64,000 nt of DNA, taken from NCBI GenBank assembly GCA_023105745.1, contig JALGQZ010000020.1:1856501-1920500 (forward strand). The letters run 5' to 3'. This document shows, piece by piece, positions 45,750-56,660 of the stretch. The notes below the pieces were generated by a model. The model was not told the origin of the DNA and did not search any database. It saw nothing but the letters and a program-made list of their open reading frames with translations. The position numbers were made by a program, and so were the translations under genes. The first letter of the stretch is position 1. The number at the start of each line of letters is the position of its first letter. Source of the DNA: Austropuccinia psidii. Lineage: Eukaryota > Basidiomycota > Pucciniomycetes > Pucciniales > Sphaerophragmiaceae.

Positions 45750-46585
45750 TCGCTCTCAATTCTTGTTATATTTATGAACCATTCAAGCCCAGTAGATTGA
45801 CCTTGTGAAATAAAATTTGCATAAGGAACACAAATATGAGGCTTACCTGATAGACAAATTTGACCATGTTTCTGTGGTGCAGAAAAGACCCTATTATGTT
45901 TAGTTTTGAAATTGATGATGGGGAGAGGTTTGAATTTGGAAATGCAAAAGAGCTCAGTGCCACATTGAGCACTATTGATAGTGAGCTTTCTGTCACAATC
46001 ATTCAGAGCTACCTAAATGTTGTAAAGTGAATAACAATTTGGACAACATACATATTTGTCCAGTTCCAATTGAAGCTTGAAATGTTTCTCAATGTTTTGA
46101 AGGTCTGAAGGAATATGTGGTACAATGGGCTCATTGGAAGATTTTTCCCTTGAAATCAGTTGAATTATGTAGACAATCATGTCCCGTGCCTGCCTGCAAT
46201 TTAATTTACTGATTCCACATTCAAGGTTTAGCCAAATAAGCAGATATAGAACAAAAGCTAGAGAAAAAAATTATCAGACAATAATAAAAGAAAGATTAAT
46301 CTTTATTTGAATTACAGATTATGTCTGAGCCCAGTTTGCTTTGCTGTTCAGGTCGCTTCTGAAATCCTTCCTTTTTTGAAGTTGGTTTGGGGTTTTATTT
46401 TGAGTTTTGTCTTATCAAAAGATTGGGAAACATTGGAGAGATTGTAGCTTCATCGGACTGAGAGGTGATTTTTGCCCAATGGCGATTTCAAGTACTGTGA
46501 TTGACAAAAAGTCCTTGGTGAGTATTTCCGTCTGCATTGGTAATGACGTGCTTCTTGCGGCTGGGGCAGGTACAGACATCCATAA
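45750..46585 (-). pseudogene. CACTA 2 transposase amino-terminal remnant
   Basis: Near 46580 the minus strand encodes a Cys/His cluster (VCTCPSRKKHVITNADGN, then ST-stop-NRHWAK). About 46165-46020 encodes IPSDLQNIEKHFKLQLELDK and YVCCPNCYSLYN, directly comparable to PKDVRTVVKKFNLTPKLFQ and YVCCPRCYATYD in CACTA 1. Then follow NDCDRKLTINSAQCGTELF and GLEWFINITRIE, the CG.EL and W-containing blocks. Frameshifts and stops are present; everything after this region is deleted. Confidence 0.65.
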
Positions 46586-46699
46586 GGAATATGGTGGTAA
46601 GCTAAGATAATATCACAAAAGAGAAGAGATTGAGAAGAAAATTTAATGAAGTAAGAAGGAAAAAAGGATGTGTTACAAGAAGTACTGATTCTTTAAAAC

Positions 46700-46804
46700 A
46701 ACACATCACTTACGTCAGTGTGACACACAACTGATTAGGTCAGTTGAATCACACTGCTTACGTCAGTGCAATGCCAAACTGATTAGGTCAGCTAAATTTC
46801 AGTG
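46700..46804 (-). repeat. CACTA 2 right end with duplicated terminal unit
   Basis: The unit 'ttacgtcagtg...aactgattaggtcag' occurs twice, ending near 46745 and 46791. The outer one pairs with the left terminus at 42652. Confidence 0.65.
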
Positions 46805-46807
46805 GTG

Positions 46808-46830
46808 ACAAGCAGTTATTCTACCATTGA
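46808..46830 (-). pseudogene. 5' fragment of the split reverse tRNA-like arm
   Basis: 'acaagcagttattctaccattga' is the reverse complement of the D-arm/anticodon part of the tRNA-like unit (compare 6375-6397). The acceptor part that should follow is absent; other sequence starts here. Confidence 0.65.
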
Positions 46831-48105
46831 TCACCAGTAAAAGGGTTGAAATTTCAGCCACAATGTTGCACCAATGGTGCAGTGATGTTGCATGTAATCA
46901 CTAGCTCAGTTTGGTGGACCAGGTCCAATGAGCTGCACTGAACAGCATTTTTTGAGCAAGTTGAAAGCTGAAATTCATGTGATCATTGGGGGGACTCAAA
47001 ATACCTTTTTCATGAGCGAATTCCGCACTCCCTGCACATAAACTTCAAAACAAAGGCTTGGAAAAATTCTGCTTACCCCCTTGATCAACACTATTTTTCT
47101 GGATCAAAACATTTACTGCAGTGCCAGTGTGTGGATTCTATTGCTAATTTTTATTTGAAAAAATCCCCAGAAAGAGTTCCACAACGTTTTTTCATTTATA
47201 ATTTTCATTTATTCATTTTTCCAAATTTAAAATATACATCAGGTTATATAGGCTTTAGACTTAAGCAAATGTACCTTTTAAGTGAACAACAAGTGTTCTA
47301 AAATATATAAACTTAACTCCATCTTAGTGTTACAATATCAATAAAGAGCTATCATTGAAAATATTTAGTGAGTTGATGTTTTAATAGATCTATAATAATA
47401 AGTCTGTGTCATACCTGAATCAAAGGAGTATTTTTTCAAAAAAAAATAAATGAAGGAAAATAAAATAAGATGGAGAAAAGAAAAAGAGTGTGATTTGGTA
47501 AGAAAAATGAACAGAAAGGTGTGTTTAACAAAGGAAAAAGAAAGTGAGTTGAATTGAAGTTGATTTGATGAGGAAGGATTGTTGAAATATTGAAGAGTTG
47601 TCAGTCTGATTTCATGTCATGAGATTGATCGGCAGTCAGGCCTTTTTGCTGGTCATTGTGGGGTTGGACGTTAGTGGTGAAAATTAAGATTGATTGGTGG
47701 TAAAAGCTCAATTATTGAGCAAAAGGATCTTCCAAGTCGAACCAATTACTCTTTTCATGCCTCAAACCTCAATTGTAAAGGGGGAGGCTGAAGGAAAACA
47801 ATGGGAATCAAAAGATTTCAGACCACCCGGATGGAGAGTTGCACTTACCACTAGTGCCCACGCGCTCTCTCATGAGCAGGGCTTCCAGCAGTCAAAAATG
47901 CTGGCTTATGAGACAGCTCATCAGTGATTGAAAATGAGTTCGCGATTATTTTTTAAGCAGTTTTTGTTGAGAATTGCAATCAAGACCCAATTGATCAACC
48001 ATGCGCCACACCGCCACTATTGAAAATTTTTCAGTGTGATGCTGCATTGAGCTGCAACGTCAGCGCGACGTTGCAATTGCAACATCAGGTGTTTTTCCCG
48101 ATGTG
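46831..48105. mobile_element. Possible third, non-autonomous CACTA-related element
   Basis: Ends contain opposed GTTGCA-rich motifs like those of CACTA 1: 'atgttgcaccaatggtgcagtgatgttgca' near 46863 and 'ctgcaacgtcagcgcgacgttgcaattgcaacatcagg' near 48053. Inside is no transposase; the ORF at 47694-47927 is unrecognised. The right-hand remainder of the tRNA-like arm is not found beyond it, so the boundary is unproven. Confidence 0.35.
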
Positions 48106-48958
48106 TGAGCTAGGTGCTCGTTTCAGATGAGCGGTGAGTGAAGAAGCCATGCCTGCTTTGACTATGTATTAGCCCTGCCTAATAATGGTACAGCAGGTGT
48201 GCAAGCATGCTTAAGAGCAGCTATAACATGCTCCAACACAGAATGGAGGAAAGTTAATTTTTTGGTTGTCAAGATTAATTGAGGAGATAATTAGAGCCTG
48301 TCAAGCAAGCCCTTGGAAAGAGATAATTAAGTTTCAAAATGTTTTTTAGACATCATATTTCGAGCTTAAATGTACAAAAAGATATTTTATTTCAAACATC
48401 TTATTTCTCTTGAAATATAAATAGCTAGAAGCTCTTTTAAGAATAAGAATTATCTCAAGAGGATCTCACATTAATAAAATAATTATTGCGAGTCTCAAGT
48501 AATTTTATTAAAAGAATTCGAAGTGATATTAGTAAGAATCTAGATGATTATTACCAGTATAAAAATGCCTCAAAAAACATTGAAAGATATTTCGATCCCT
48601 CACAGGTTATTTATAAAACCCCAAAGATACCTTGAGAAAATTTATTCCTTTAAGATCTTTTTTGCAGTATAGATTTCACATATTGCGCGGGGTGTAATTC
48701 TCACTCGAAAAAATTGCTCCATTGTTTCACTATCTGCGCTTGAACTTTGTCTTCTATTTGAATTTGTGTAAAATAGACACATATGAAAGTTCTATAGCTT
48801 CAAGAAAACGCCCAAGATTTTCAATTACGTAAAATGATGTACAGCTTATTTAGGAGTTGCGGAGAGGATTTTTAACTAATTCCAGAGTTAAGCCTATGTT
48901 GGAACCATATTCCATCCTGAATTTCAAAGGACTTTATTATTATCATAATTCCAGAACG
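48106..48958. other. Start of the repeat-poor island
   Basis: I see no similarity to any other part of the window and no clear gene. The minus-strand AATAAA-type signal near 48930 would serve the split ORF ending at 48959. Confidence 0.35.
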
Positions 48959-49252
48959 TTAGATTATCTCCTCAACCCACATTTCAGTCTGTGCTTCATC
49001 AACTACAGAGAGTAAACAAGCGTTGAAAGCTGACAAGTATTTCTTCCAACTTGTTCCAAGGTAGCCTGTATTTTCAATTCTTCACAAATTAACATTTGTG
49101 GCTTGCTTGACAAGTTTACCACTAAGGGACGCTGTTAAATTAGATCATAGTACAGAATAACTATTCACCAATGAATGCCCATCTTACGTCTGTGTTTGTA
49201 GGAAATTGCCTACTAGAAGCCTAAAGCTGCCGAAAATGGTTTTTTCTTGCAT
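48959..49252 (-). pseudogene. Unrecognised two-exon ORF with one in-frame TGA
   Basis: On the minus strand an ATG at 49252 opens 21 codons. A 66-nt intron (49187-49122, GTAAGA...TTAG) then joins in frame to TGKLVKQATNVNL, a TGA at 49084-49082, and a further 40 codons including TGYLGTSWKKYLSAFN and VVDEAQTEMWVEEII before TAA at 48961-48959. AATAAA lies about 30 bp downstream. The composition after the TGA looks protein-like, and a CGA-to-TGA change would explain the break. I do not recognise the family. A different splice pattern, or chance, cannot be excluded. Confidence 0.3.
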
Positions 49253-51296
49253 TGCGAATAGTCACTTTGAATAAAAAAAGCGCTTATCAAAAGTAAATGC
49301 ATTAGTAAGAGCTTATGTCCTCGGCCTTGGCAAGTCAGGGAACTAGAACAATTAAGTATCCTCGTTGAGGCGTTGACAGAAGGCTTGATTGACAACTCTC
49401 AGTGGTTTTTTTCTTTGAAAAAAAAACTCATTTTAAGTATGTCAGAAAGTGAAGATGTCATCAAAACGATGCCAAAGATTTAAAATCAAGTAAGCGGCAA
49501 ATACAAAAAAGCACCGCTATTTTTAATTAAACATCGGTAATTCAAAGCAATTAATTTACAACTCGCCTGAACAACATGACCGAAAGTCCGAAAGACTATC
49601 ACACCAAAGAAATTATAGGTAGTGAAAATTGCTTGCTTTGAGCATGTGTCTTTGTTGGGAATGTTTGTCTTTAAGAAATTCAATGGAAATAGAAAGAACC
49701 CATTATCTGTGGGCTGCAGCCCTTTTTGTCTTCTTTTTTTTTGCAAAAGAGTAATCCAGCATGGCTGCAATTGTTGAGCCACTGCACCCAGTAAGTATCT
49801 GTCAAACTACAATTCAAATATTCTATCAGAATATCCAATGTTTGCAAGTTTTTTTACAAATTACTTTTACAGAGCACACCTCAATGAATGTGTGCAATTG
49901 CCCTAGCCCAAGTTTTGCCTTTGGCGCGCAATGTGCAGCCTAGTGAGCGTTGTGTACAGTACAGTACAGTATTCTACACTGTTACACTGCCACCCGAATT
50001 TTCTACAATGTAAAACGCATAGCAAGGCTGGACGTGCAGTATCCATGCAGTACACTGTACCTGTACTGCAAAACTACAGCAGCTCTCCTAAGAACACCAT
50101 TAACGATAGAACAAAGAATTAGTATGTGGTGAACGCAAAATTTCCATAACTATCAAATAAATGCTCTTTCATACTTGTGTGTGCTCATCTTACTAGCCTT
50201 TGAAATTGCGGTACTATTGCAAATTGACTGCTCGTCCAACCCTAACGCATAGTATGATCGCAGCTTGTGCAATTAAAAGAAATATCTGAGGTGCCACAAG
50301 CTAATCAGGTGTCTGTCAAAGTAAGAGACCGGCAGGCGCTCATCCAAACCCCAATCAGCTATAGCGTTTACAAAAAATCCTATTGCCTTGACTCATCTTT
50401 TTATTTTACTTTCGTATCTTAGTTACCATTCTACACATCTATTCATTCTCATCAAAGTATAAAGCTTCAAAAGCCTTATTTTACTACTTGTAGAGCTAGG
50501 AGAAACGAGTAGATGGCTTCTTATCTAGCTACTCGTTTTCTTTTACTAAAAACTACTGACTCTTTTTTCTGACTCATTATACTTTTTGAGCCAGTTTCAG
50601 TGCCAAGTCCGATTCAGGAGTTCTGAGTCAAATATTCATCTTGCAACCAAGCATCGCCTTGCTCGCCTCCGATCATGCGCTGGCCCAAGTAGCCGAATAC
50701 AATGCCCGATGGTAAATTGAAGCATATTCATGACTTGGGTTGCGCGAAAAATTACAGTGCCTAGCTTCGTTCCCGAAAGTCAACTAAGTAAAATTTAACA
50801 AGCCATTTGATTAAGCCACATCTTAAGCCGAGGTTTTCTGAAATGTATAAATTTAATGTCTTATGCTGTACTGCACTGTAAAACAACCAAGTTTTAGGAA
50901 TCATGCCTGAAGATGAAAGAAGCTACGATAGCCCAGCTTGTTCGCTATCCCTCTCCGCCTTTTTTATAGTGGTGCTATTGGCTGAGGCAAAACAGCCTCT
51001 TGTGTTCTTGAACGAGAACTTTAACTATGCACATTGTTGTAAGATACGCCACCCTCGTGCTAGGACAATTGTTTGTATCGGTAGGGTGCGCAATAAATTT
51101 ATGCCGTTTTTATTATATATCATGGTGCCGGAGTGGGCCATCGAGACGTCTCAAAAGCGAACGATTGAGTTTAAAAACATTCAACTCAAGTCGGACTGTG
51201 CGCCGTGGAACGTACACCCGCCCCCTCTCAAAACCCTTAAAATTCTTTTTTGTGTTACCTTGTGCGATCCCGTTAATAATCCACCTCCAAACAAGA
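49253..51296. other. Island sequence with overlapping unproven ORFs
   Basis: Contains a strong donor (GTAAGTATC at about 49791) directly after MAAIVEPLHP (ATG at 49761), with a 'ctatcag' acceptor about 45 bp on; a short hairpin CGAGTAG...CTACTCG at about 50507-50535; a GTACA microsatellite near 49955; and a 142-codon ORF at 50903-51331 with no recognisable domain, overlapped by ORFs on other frames of both strands. I cannot decide which, if any, is real. Confidence 0.3.
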
Positions 51297-51685
51297 ATGT
51301 TGGGAGCTTTTTTGTTCATTTTGCTAATTAGTGGGCTATCTACGAACCACGGTAGGCGTAGCATCTTTAGAACGGCAGCTAGTGGGAACAAACTTTCTTG
51401 ACTTCTCAAATTTCTAAAATGTTTGTAGTCAACGCCCGTCCAACCCACACCAAATCTGATAATGAGCGGAATAACTTGTAAGCTTCTATCTTATTCTTCT
51501 ATTTTATCATTAAGTTTTCGATTTATTCAAGTGGTAACTCTCGTTTCTCACCGCAAAAAACATACATATATAGTACCGCATCAAAGTGGAACCTTGCAAA
51601 CCCTACGGGTGGCCAGGGAGGCGATTTTAATGATCCTGATTCAGGCCGGGGAAGTAAGAAACGACCCGGTCCTCCGCCAATATGA
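51297..51685 (+). CDS. Possible small secreted protein (three exons, 85 aa)
   Basis: Exon 1 (51297-51351) begins MLGAFLFILLISGLS, a typical signal peptide core, with A at -3 of the ATG. Intron 1 (51352-51428, GTAGGC...TTTGTAG, 77 nt) and intron 2 (51478-51531, GTAAGC...TTCAAG, 54 nt) join exon 2 (51429-51477) and exon 3 (51532-51685) in one frame to TGA at 51683. The mature part is polar, without Cys, and ends in a Gly/Asp/Pro-rich tail (GGDFNDPDSGRG, RPGPPPI). Small secreted proteins of unknown fold are common in rusts. Exon 1 also lies within a longer unspliced ORF (51027-51401). No homologue is known to me, and the first donor is weak. Confidence 0.35.
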
Positions 51686-52432
51686 GAGCGACGCATATTC
51701 CTGAGGTGCAAAAGAATGCTTGGATTTGCCATACAACGATGTTAAATTTCATAATAGCTTACAGCATTTCAGCACCAAAAATCAGTTGGATCACTTCAAG
51801 GAAATTCACTCATCAAAATGTAGCGATGTCATATTTTCATATCTATTATCAAAAGAAAGTCAAAAAAAACAAACTACGTAGGCCAACTATAAAGACGGTC
51901 TTTGTGAATGGTAAAAGAAATATGGTACTTTAAATATCAAAAAGCGATTTCCCACACCACTTGTGAATTTCGAGCGATTTGCACAATACCAGTTCTTGTT
52001 CTTTTTTTTGTTTTTGTGCGATTTTATCTGTTTGAAAGTTTTGTTTTCAATTATGTTTTAAATTGAACATTTTTAAAAATCTGTATATTCCCTGACATGT
52101 CCTTAATTCTCATGAAATACTATTTGCATTTGTAAGATGCACCTAGTCCAATCTTCGATGTACACTTTATGAGGTTCAATTGCAAAGTAAGTGAAGAACA
52201 TTGTCACGATAAAGATGAGAAGAACAATTACAACAGTAGCGCAGGAAGCAGCTATATTTAAGCTGTTTCAGTTGATCGTGGTATTGGACGGATGATTCAA
52301 CTCCGCAGACACAAGGTGACACACATGCTTTATTTAAAATATATAGAAGGGCGGGTTAAGTGGAGAAAAAATTACGGAAATCAAGAAATCTGTATATACT
52401 AATCATCCCAATGATCTTAAATCATGCTATAT
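51686..52432. other. Right end of the island
   Basis: An 83-codon ORF at 51682-51933 is unrecognised. The rest is AT-rich with no visible feature up to the copia LTR. Confidence 0.3.
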
Positions 52433-53106
52433 TGTTCCAAGTTAACACACTCTAAGAGTGTGTATATAATAAAAAATCTTCGTGTCAGATTTTTCAATCA
52501 TCCAGGAACATCAATATCAGTGAGAAAAGGGGCTTGAGCTATCTAATAGAGCTAGAAATAGAACAAAGGAAAGCTATGAAAAGTTTTGATAAACTAAAAT
52601 GTTTATATTAACATCAAAGTGATTTCAGAAAAATGTAGTTAGAAATTTGAGTACTTAAAAGGTGAACAATAGTAATGATCAAATATATAACATAAGCGCG
52701 TTAAGACACTAGGAAATAATGACAACTGTTAGAAAAACTATGTCAGAATTGAGTCGTAAACCTTGCAGAAATGATCTATAACCCTACCTAGGACACACAA
52801 CAATTTTAAAAATAAAATAAAATAAAACACTACACACAGGCTAATAATATATTTCATAACAGTGTGTATAAGATTTAAATAATGAGAATTGAAATTCTGA
52901 GTTTCTTGAGCTTTCTTTCTTCAAGTCAATTTATTACTTGCACTTTATAAACCAATTATAGTCCTTGACTCCACGGACTACTTCTACATAATCCTTGTTA
53001 CTTCCTTGGAGAGGAAAGCTTTTAATCAATTTCTTCTCAGTCCTTGCTCTCAAAAAGGGTTCCCTTTTTGTTATTAGGGTGAGAGTCACTTAATCCATTC
53101 TTAACA
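52433..53106 (-). repeat. 3' LTR of copia element 2
   Basis: On the plus strand it starts TGTTCCAAG and ends TTAACA, so on the minus strand TGTTAAG...GGAACA. It is preceded (minus sense) by the purine tract AGAGACAGAGGGGA at 53107-53120. About 59750-60022 is a second, partial copy in the same orientation. The length, 674 bp by these boundaries, is an estimate. Confidence 0.65.
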
Positions 53107-53120
53107 TCCCCTCTGTCTCT
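53107..53120 (-). promoter_or_regulatory. Polypurine tract of copia element 2
   Basis: Minus-strand AGAGACAGAGGGGA immediately before the TGTTAAG LTR start. Confidence 0.65.
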
Positions 53121-53149
53121 CATCCTAATAAGTCCAAGCTTTCCTAAGG

Positions 53150-53833
53150 CTCTTTTCATGTTTGGACAACACACAGCTTTGTTTTAGTAGTCAGCTAGAA
53201 TGTCATTGGTAGGAGTGTAATTCAAGAAAATTTTATTTTTGAAAATAACTTCTCCAATTCAATGTAACTGGATGTCCATGTGCTTTATTCTTCTTCTATT
53301 AGTGTTTCAGTTTCCATTTTCTATTTCTATGAAACCCTTATTATCTTGATGGTCAAGCATGACTTTCTCAGTGTCAAGTATTTCTATTTCTCTTCCAAAT
53401 TTTCAAAGCCATAGCAATTCAGAAGTCAAGGCAGTCAACGCTTTGTATTCTGCTTCTGAATACAAGGACACAGTTTGTTGTTTACAAGACTTCCACCCAA
53501 TAAAACCATCATTAAAAATGATGATGTAGCCTGTGACCTATCTTCTTGTTTTCATTCAATTACCCTAATCTGCATCTGAATATGCTTATATTTTTTTTCT
53601 CATATTTTTTTCATAGGTGATCTGGGTATCTGATGCCCCTTTTAAATATTGAAATACATGAATGAAAGACTCCCAGTGTTGGATACCTGGAGCCTCCAAG
53701 AATTGGAACAATGCACTTACTGCATGCAACAAATATGGCCTGGTTGCTTTACTCAGGTAGCTGATGCTTCCCACAGCACTTTGAGGATTGATATCCTGTT
53801 TGGGAAATTCTGACCGCTCACTTGCATTGAAAG
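53150..53833 (-). pseudogene. Copia element 2 pol, end of RT and RNase H
   Basis: The frame from 53846 gives SAVGSISYLSKATRPYLLHAV, FLEAPGIQHWESF and QYLKGA, the conserved stretch between copia RT and RNase H. Further down, GWKSCKQQTVSLYSEAEYKA is the RNase H end. Stops interrupt it. Upstream pol resumes beyond the LTR at 55848. Confidence 0.75.
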
Positions 53834-55842
53834 TGTTATATTCCATACCTGTTATTCCAAGGTCTCAATCCACAATATTAGATCTGAAAAGGTAATCAAA
53901 AAAGAAGAAAAATATATGAAGAAAATGAAAAATAATTAATTAAATGAAGAAAAAAAATAAAACAAAAAAATCAAAATTGAAAAAAAGGGAGTAGTATATT
54001 AATATATAAAATGAAACTCTTCTACTTGAATCTACATCAAATCTTATCTATAGCCACATATATCCTCAACTCCATAATGTAAATAACTCTCTAGATATCA
54101 TGGATTAAGAAATAATAATAATACTATATACTCCATACTAAGTACAAGAATATGCTTGAAAAAAGCTTTAGATGGTTACAATATTCAATATTAATAGGAA
54201 TATGTAAAATTAAATAAGTGATATAATTAGTCTTACACAACTATGTGTCACAGTTCTTAACATAAAACAAATTACATACAGGTTAAGATGTTGTTACAGT
54301 AATAAATTCCCACTTAAACTCCCACAACCAAACATTACAGGTATCATGTAAAAATTAAATTTTACATATAAAAAAATAAACTAAATACATCTCAAGGCTG
54401 TGCAGGAGAGAAATAAGTTTCTCTCCAGAAAATTCCCTCAAGGCTGTGCATAATAGGAAAAATTTTTAGTTCAAATATCAGTATAGTTCAAAGGAACTAT
54501 GGTGCAATATCTTGATCAGAAGACACCATATTAAACTTAAACATTAGAAAAAACATCTCAAGGATTTTCACTGACAATAATCAAGTTCAGAATGATGAAA
54601 AAGGCTAAGAATATGGTGCAATATCTGTATCAACTGACAGAATTAAGAAGTTTCTAACCAAAAAAATTCTCTCAAGGTTGTGCATAACAGGAATAAATTT
54701 CAATTCAAATATCAGTATAATTTAAAAAATATGGTGCAATATCCTTATCAAATGATACCATTTCAAATTGAACCACTAGAAAAAATATTTCAAGACTGTG
54801 CACTTACAATAATAAAATTCAGAATGTTGCAATCACCCAAAAATATGTTGCAATCTCTTTACGAAATGACACTATTTCAAATTTTCCCACTAGAAACAAT
54901 TTTTCAAGGTGGAATTTTTTCAAGTGCGTTTTCTTTGGAAGGCTCTATTGAGGGTTTCAAAGGTATAAATGAAGGGACTCTCTCCATATTCCCCCATGCT
55001 TCTGATTCAGACAATAATTTTGAAGATCAATCAGTCCCTTATCTAGTAGGATACTCTGGTATTATATTGAAAGGATCAGTAGCAAGACTCAGTATCTTAT
55101 AGTATTATCTATAATTAATTAATGAAAGATTTCAATATCATTTCATAGTCTTACCATTATAGTTTTATTGTTGAAGCCATTTTTCAAGATATTGTAAGAT
55201 TAATCAATAACTTTTATTTATAGAAAGGATTCATCATCTTACACTTATAGCTTATGTCATAACCCTTATAGATATATTGGATTATATTGTGATTCATCTT
55301 AATAGTACCATATTAATATAATATTATCTATATCCTACCCTTATAAAACTATATTCCTCTTAAATTATTGTATTTATATTGATAGCCTTATGAATTCCCC
55401 TTTCAAAGCCTGAATTAGCTATCAATATTATTATTAATATTAATAGTGATCTTAAAGCAAATTCTTTAAATATCTCAAGTATAGAAAGGAGGATTCATAG
55501 AAAAATAATTCAAAAATAATTATATAATAAATAAAAATAAGTTAAGAAAACCTTAATTATTAAAAAACAATATCAAATATTATCATTATTATCATAGTGA
55601 TCTTTTGTTTACAGACTGATAGAGACTTCTGAAGAAGTTCTCCAATTGAAAATCCACAAAGCTAAATAATTTATTTGTGATCACATCAATAGGGTATCTT
55701 TTCAAGCATATTTAGGGGGGAAGCTAATACACCTTAGCACTGATGGTTATTGGATAATCCTAAAATTAAAAACAGAATAACCAATAATTTCCCCCTCAAG
55801 GTACTGCCTATTATTTATACCAAAGAAGAAGGAGTGCTCACA
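53834..55842 (+). mobile_element. Tandem-repeat LTR, copy 2 (solo LTR in copia pol)
   Basis: TGTTATATTCC...GCTCACA, 2009 bp, same family as 43657-45532. Copia pol reads into it from both sides, so it is an insertion. Flanks GAAAG (53829-53833) and GAGGG (55843-55847) differ only by two G/A changes and could be an eroded 5-bp target duplication. It contains a tandem array at 54391-54910. The ORF at 54680-55102 lies in the array and is a shadow. Confidence 0.7.
54391..54910 (+). repeat. Tandem array of 114-120-bp units
   Basis: CTCAAGG-like starts at 54437, 54557, 54671, 54789 and 54903, each unit carrying 'tatggtgcaatatc(t)...tatcaaatgacacca' and '(c)actagaaaaaa'. A further partial unit begins at 54391. 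Confidence 0.8.
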
Positions 55843-55847
55843 GAGGG

Positions 55848-56660
55848 TTCTAAGTGATCTTTTGGTACCATTGGTGTAGCCACAGGTCAACAATCAGTAG
55901 TGCTGTAGAGCTTTAGGAAAGAGTCTATGTAGTGGCATTGTGAAAGAGAAATAAATCTGTTGTTGTGTATAATTTATATTTGGAAAATTAAGCTTTCAGG
56001 TCCAAACAATTTGGTAGTAAATTAATGTTCTATCTTGTGTTTGAACTGTGTTATTTCTTCACCCAAAACTCCAATATTGTCTACATAAAGAAATTACCAA
56101 ATTGATTTTTCTCCTCTGCTAAATAAAACACACAACTCATCATGTGAAATGTAGAATCCTAATTTTCTGAGCCATGATGAGAGAAATTGATACCAAGAGA
56201 GTGGTGCTTGTTTCAACCCATATGTTTCTTGGTTCAGTTTCCAGAAAACTTCTTTTTATCTTGATATAATCCTTGAGGTATAGCTAAATAAATTTTGCTA
56301 TTGTATTGTGAAACTTAATGAAGCACTTTCTATGTATAGTTTTTCAAAATTTAGGTTTTTAGATTCTGAAAACAAAATAAGAGTGAAAATTGAATTGAGC
56401 CTTCCAATAGGAGCAAAGGTTTTGTTGAAATAAATGCCTTGTGTTTGAGAAAATCCTTTTGCAAAAAGTCCTGATTTATGTTTAACTTATTCATTTTTAT
56501 CATTTTGCTTTTTTTAACTACCCATTTTGTGCCTATCAATCTATACCCCGCTCTTAGTGGTAATTCATTCCATACTGATAAGTTTGCCATATAAATGAGT
56601 CCTTTTTGAATTGCATTAATACATAATCCTTTACTGGCTGAAATTATTGCTTGAAGGTAT
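55848..56660 (-). pseudogene. Copia element 2 pol, amino half of RT
   Basis: The frame at 56590 begins MANLSVWNELPLRAGYRLIG and TKWV, the start of copia RT. Downstream on the minus strand come NQETYGLKQAPLSWYQFLSS and WLRKLGFYIS, then a degenerate catalytic region and VPKDHLEP just before the LTR at 55842. Several stops and frameshifts. Confidence 0.75.

Larger units (their letters stand above)
42648..46807. mobile_element. CACTA-type DNA transposon 2 (decayed, internally deleted, with nested LTR)
   Basis: The left terminus reads CACTAAGATGCTGACGTAATC from 42652. The right terminus on the minus strand reads CACTGAAATTTAGCTGACCTAATC from 46804. After GCTGAC the two ends match over about 28 of 38 bases. 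ACA just outside both ends would be the 3-bp target duplication. It contains the start of an accessory gene on + (about 43480-43656), a nested tandem-repeat LTR, and an amino-terminal transposase remnant on - (about 46585-45750). It split the reverse tRNA-like arm, which resumes at 46808 (ACAAGCAGTTATTCTACC). Confidence 0.7.

Noticed and set aside
35984..46807. Classification of the DNA transposons as KDZ (Kyakuja-Dileera-Zisupton)
   Set aside because: First considered because of the Cys-rich amino end, but the CACTA termini, probable 3-bp target duplications and Tnp2-like blocks fit the CACTA/Plavaka group better.
48959..49252. Model with 12-nt and 22-nt microexons for the minus-strand ORF
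   Set aside because: It also keeps a frame, but a simple single-intron model with one TGA explains the same sequence with fewer assumptions.
50903..51331. 142-codon ORF in the repeat-poor island
   Set aside because: No recognisable domain; overlapped by long ORFs in another plus frame and on the minus strand, so length alone is weak evidence here.
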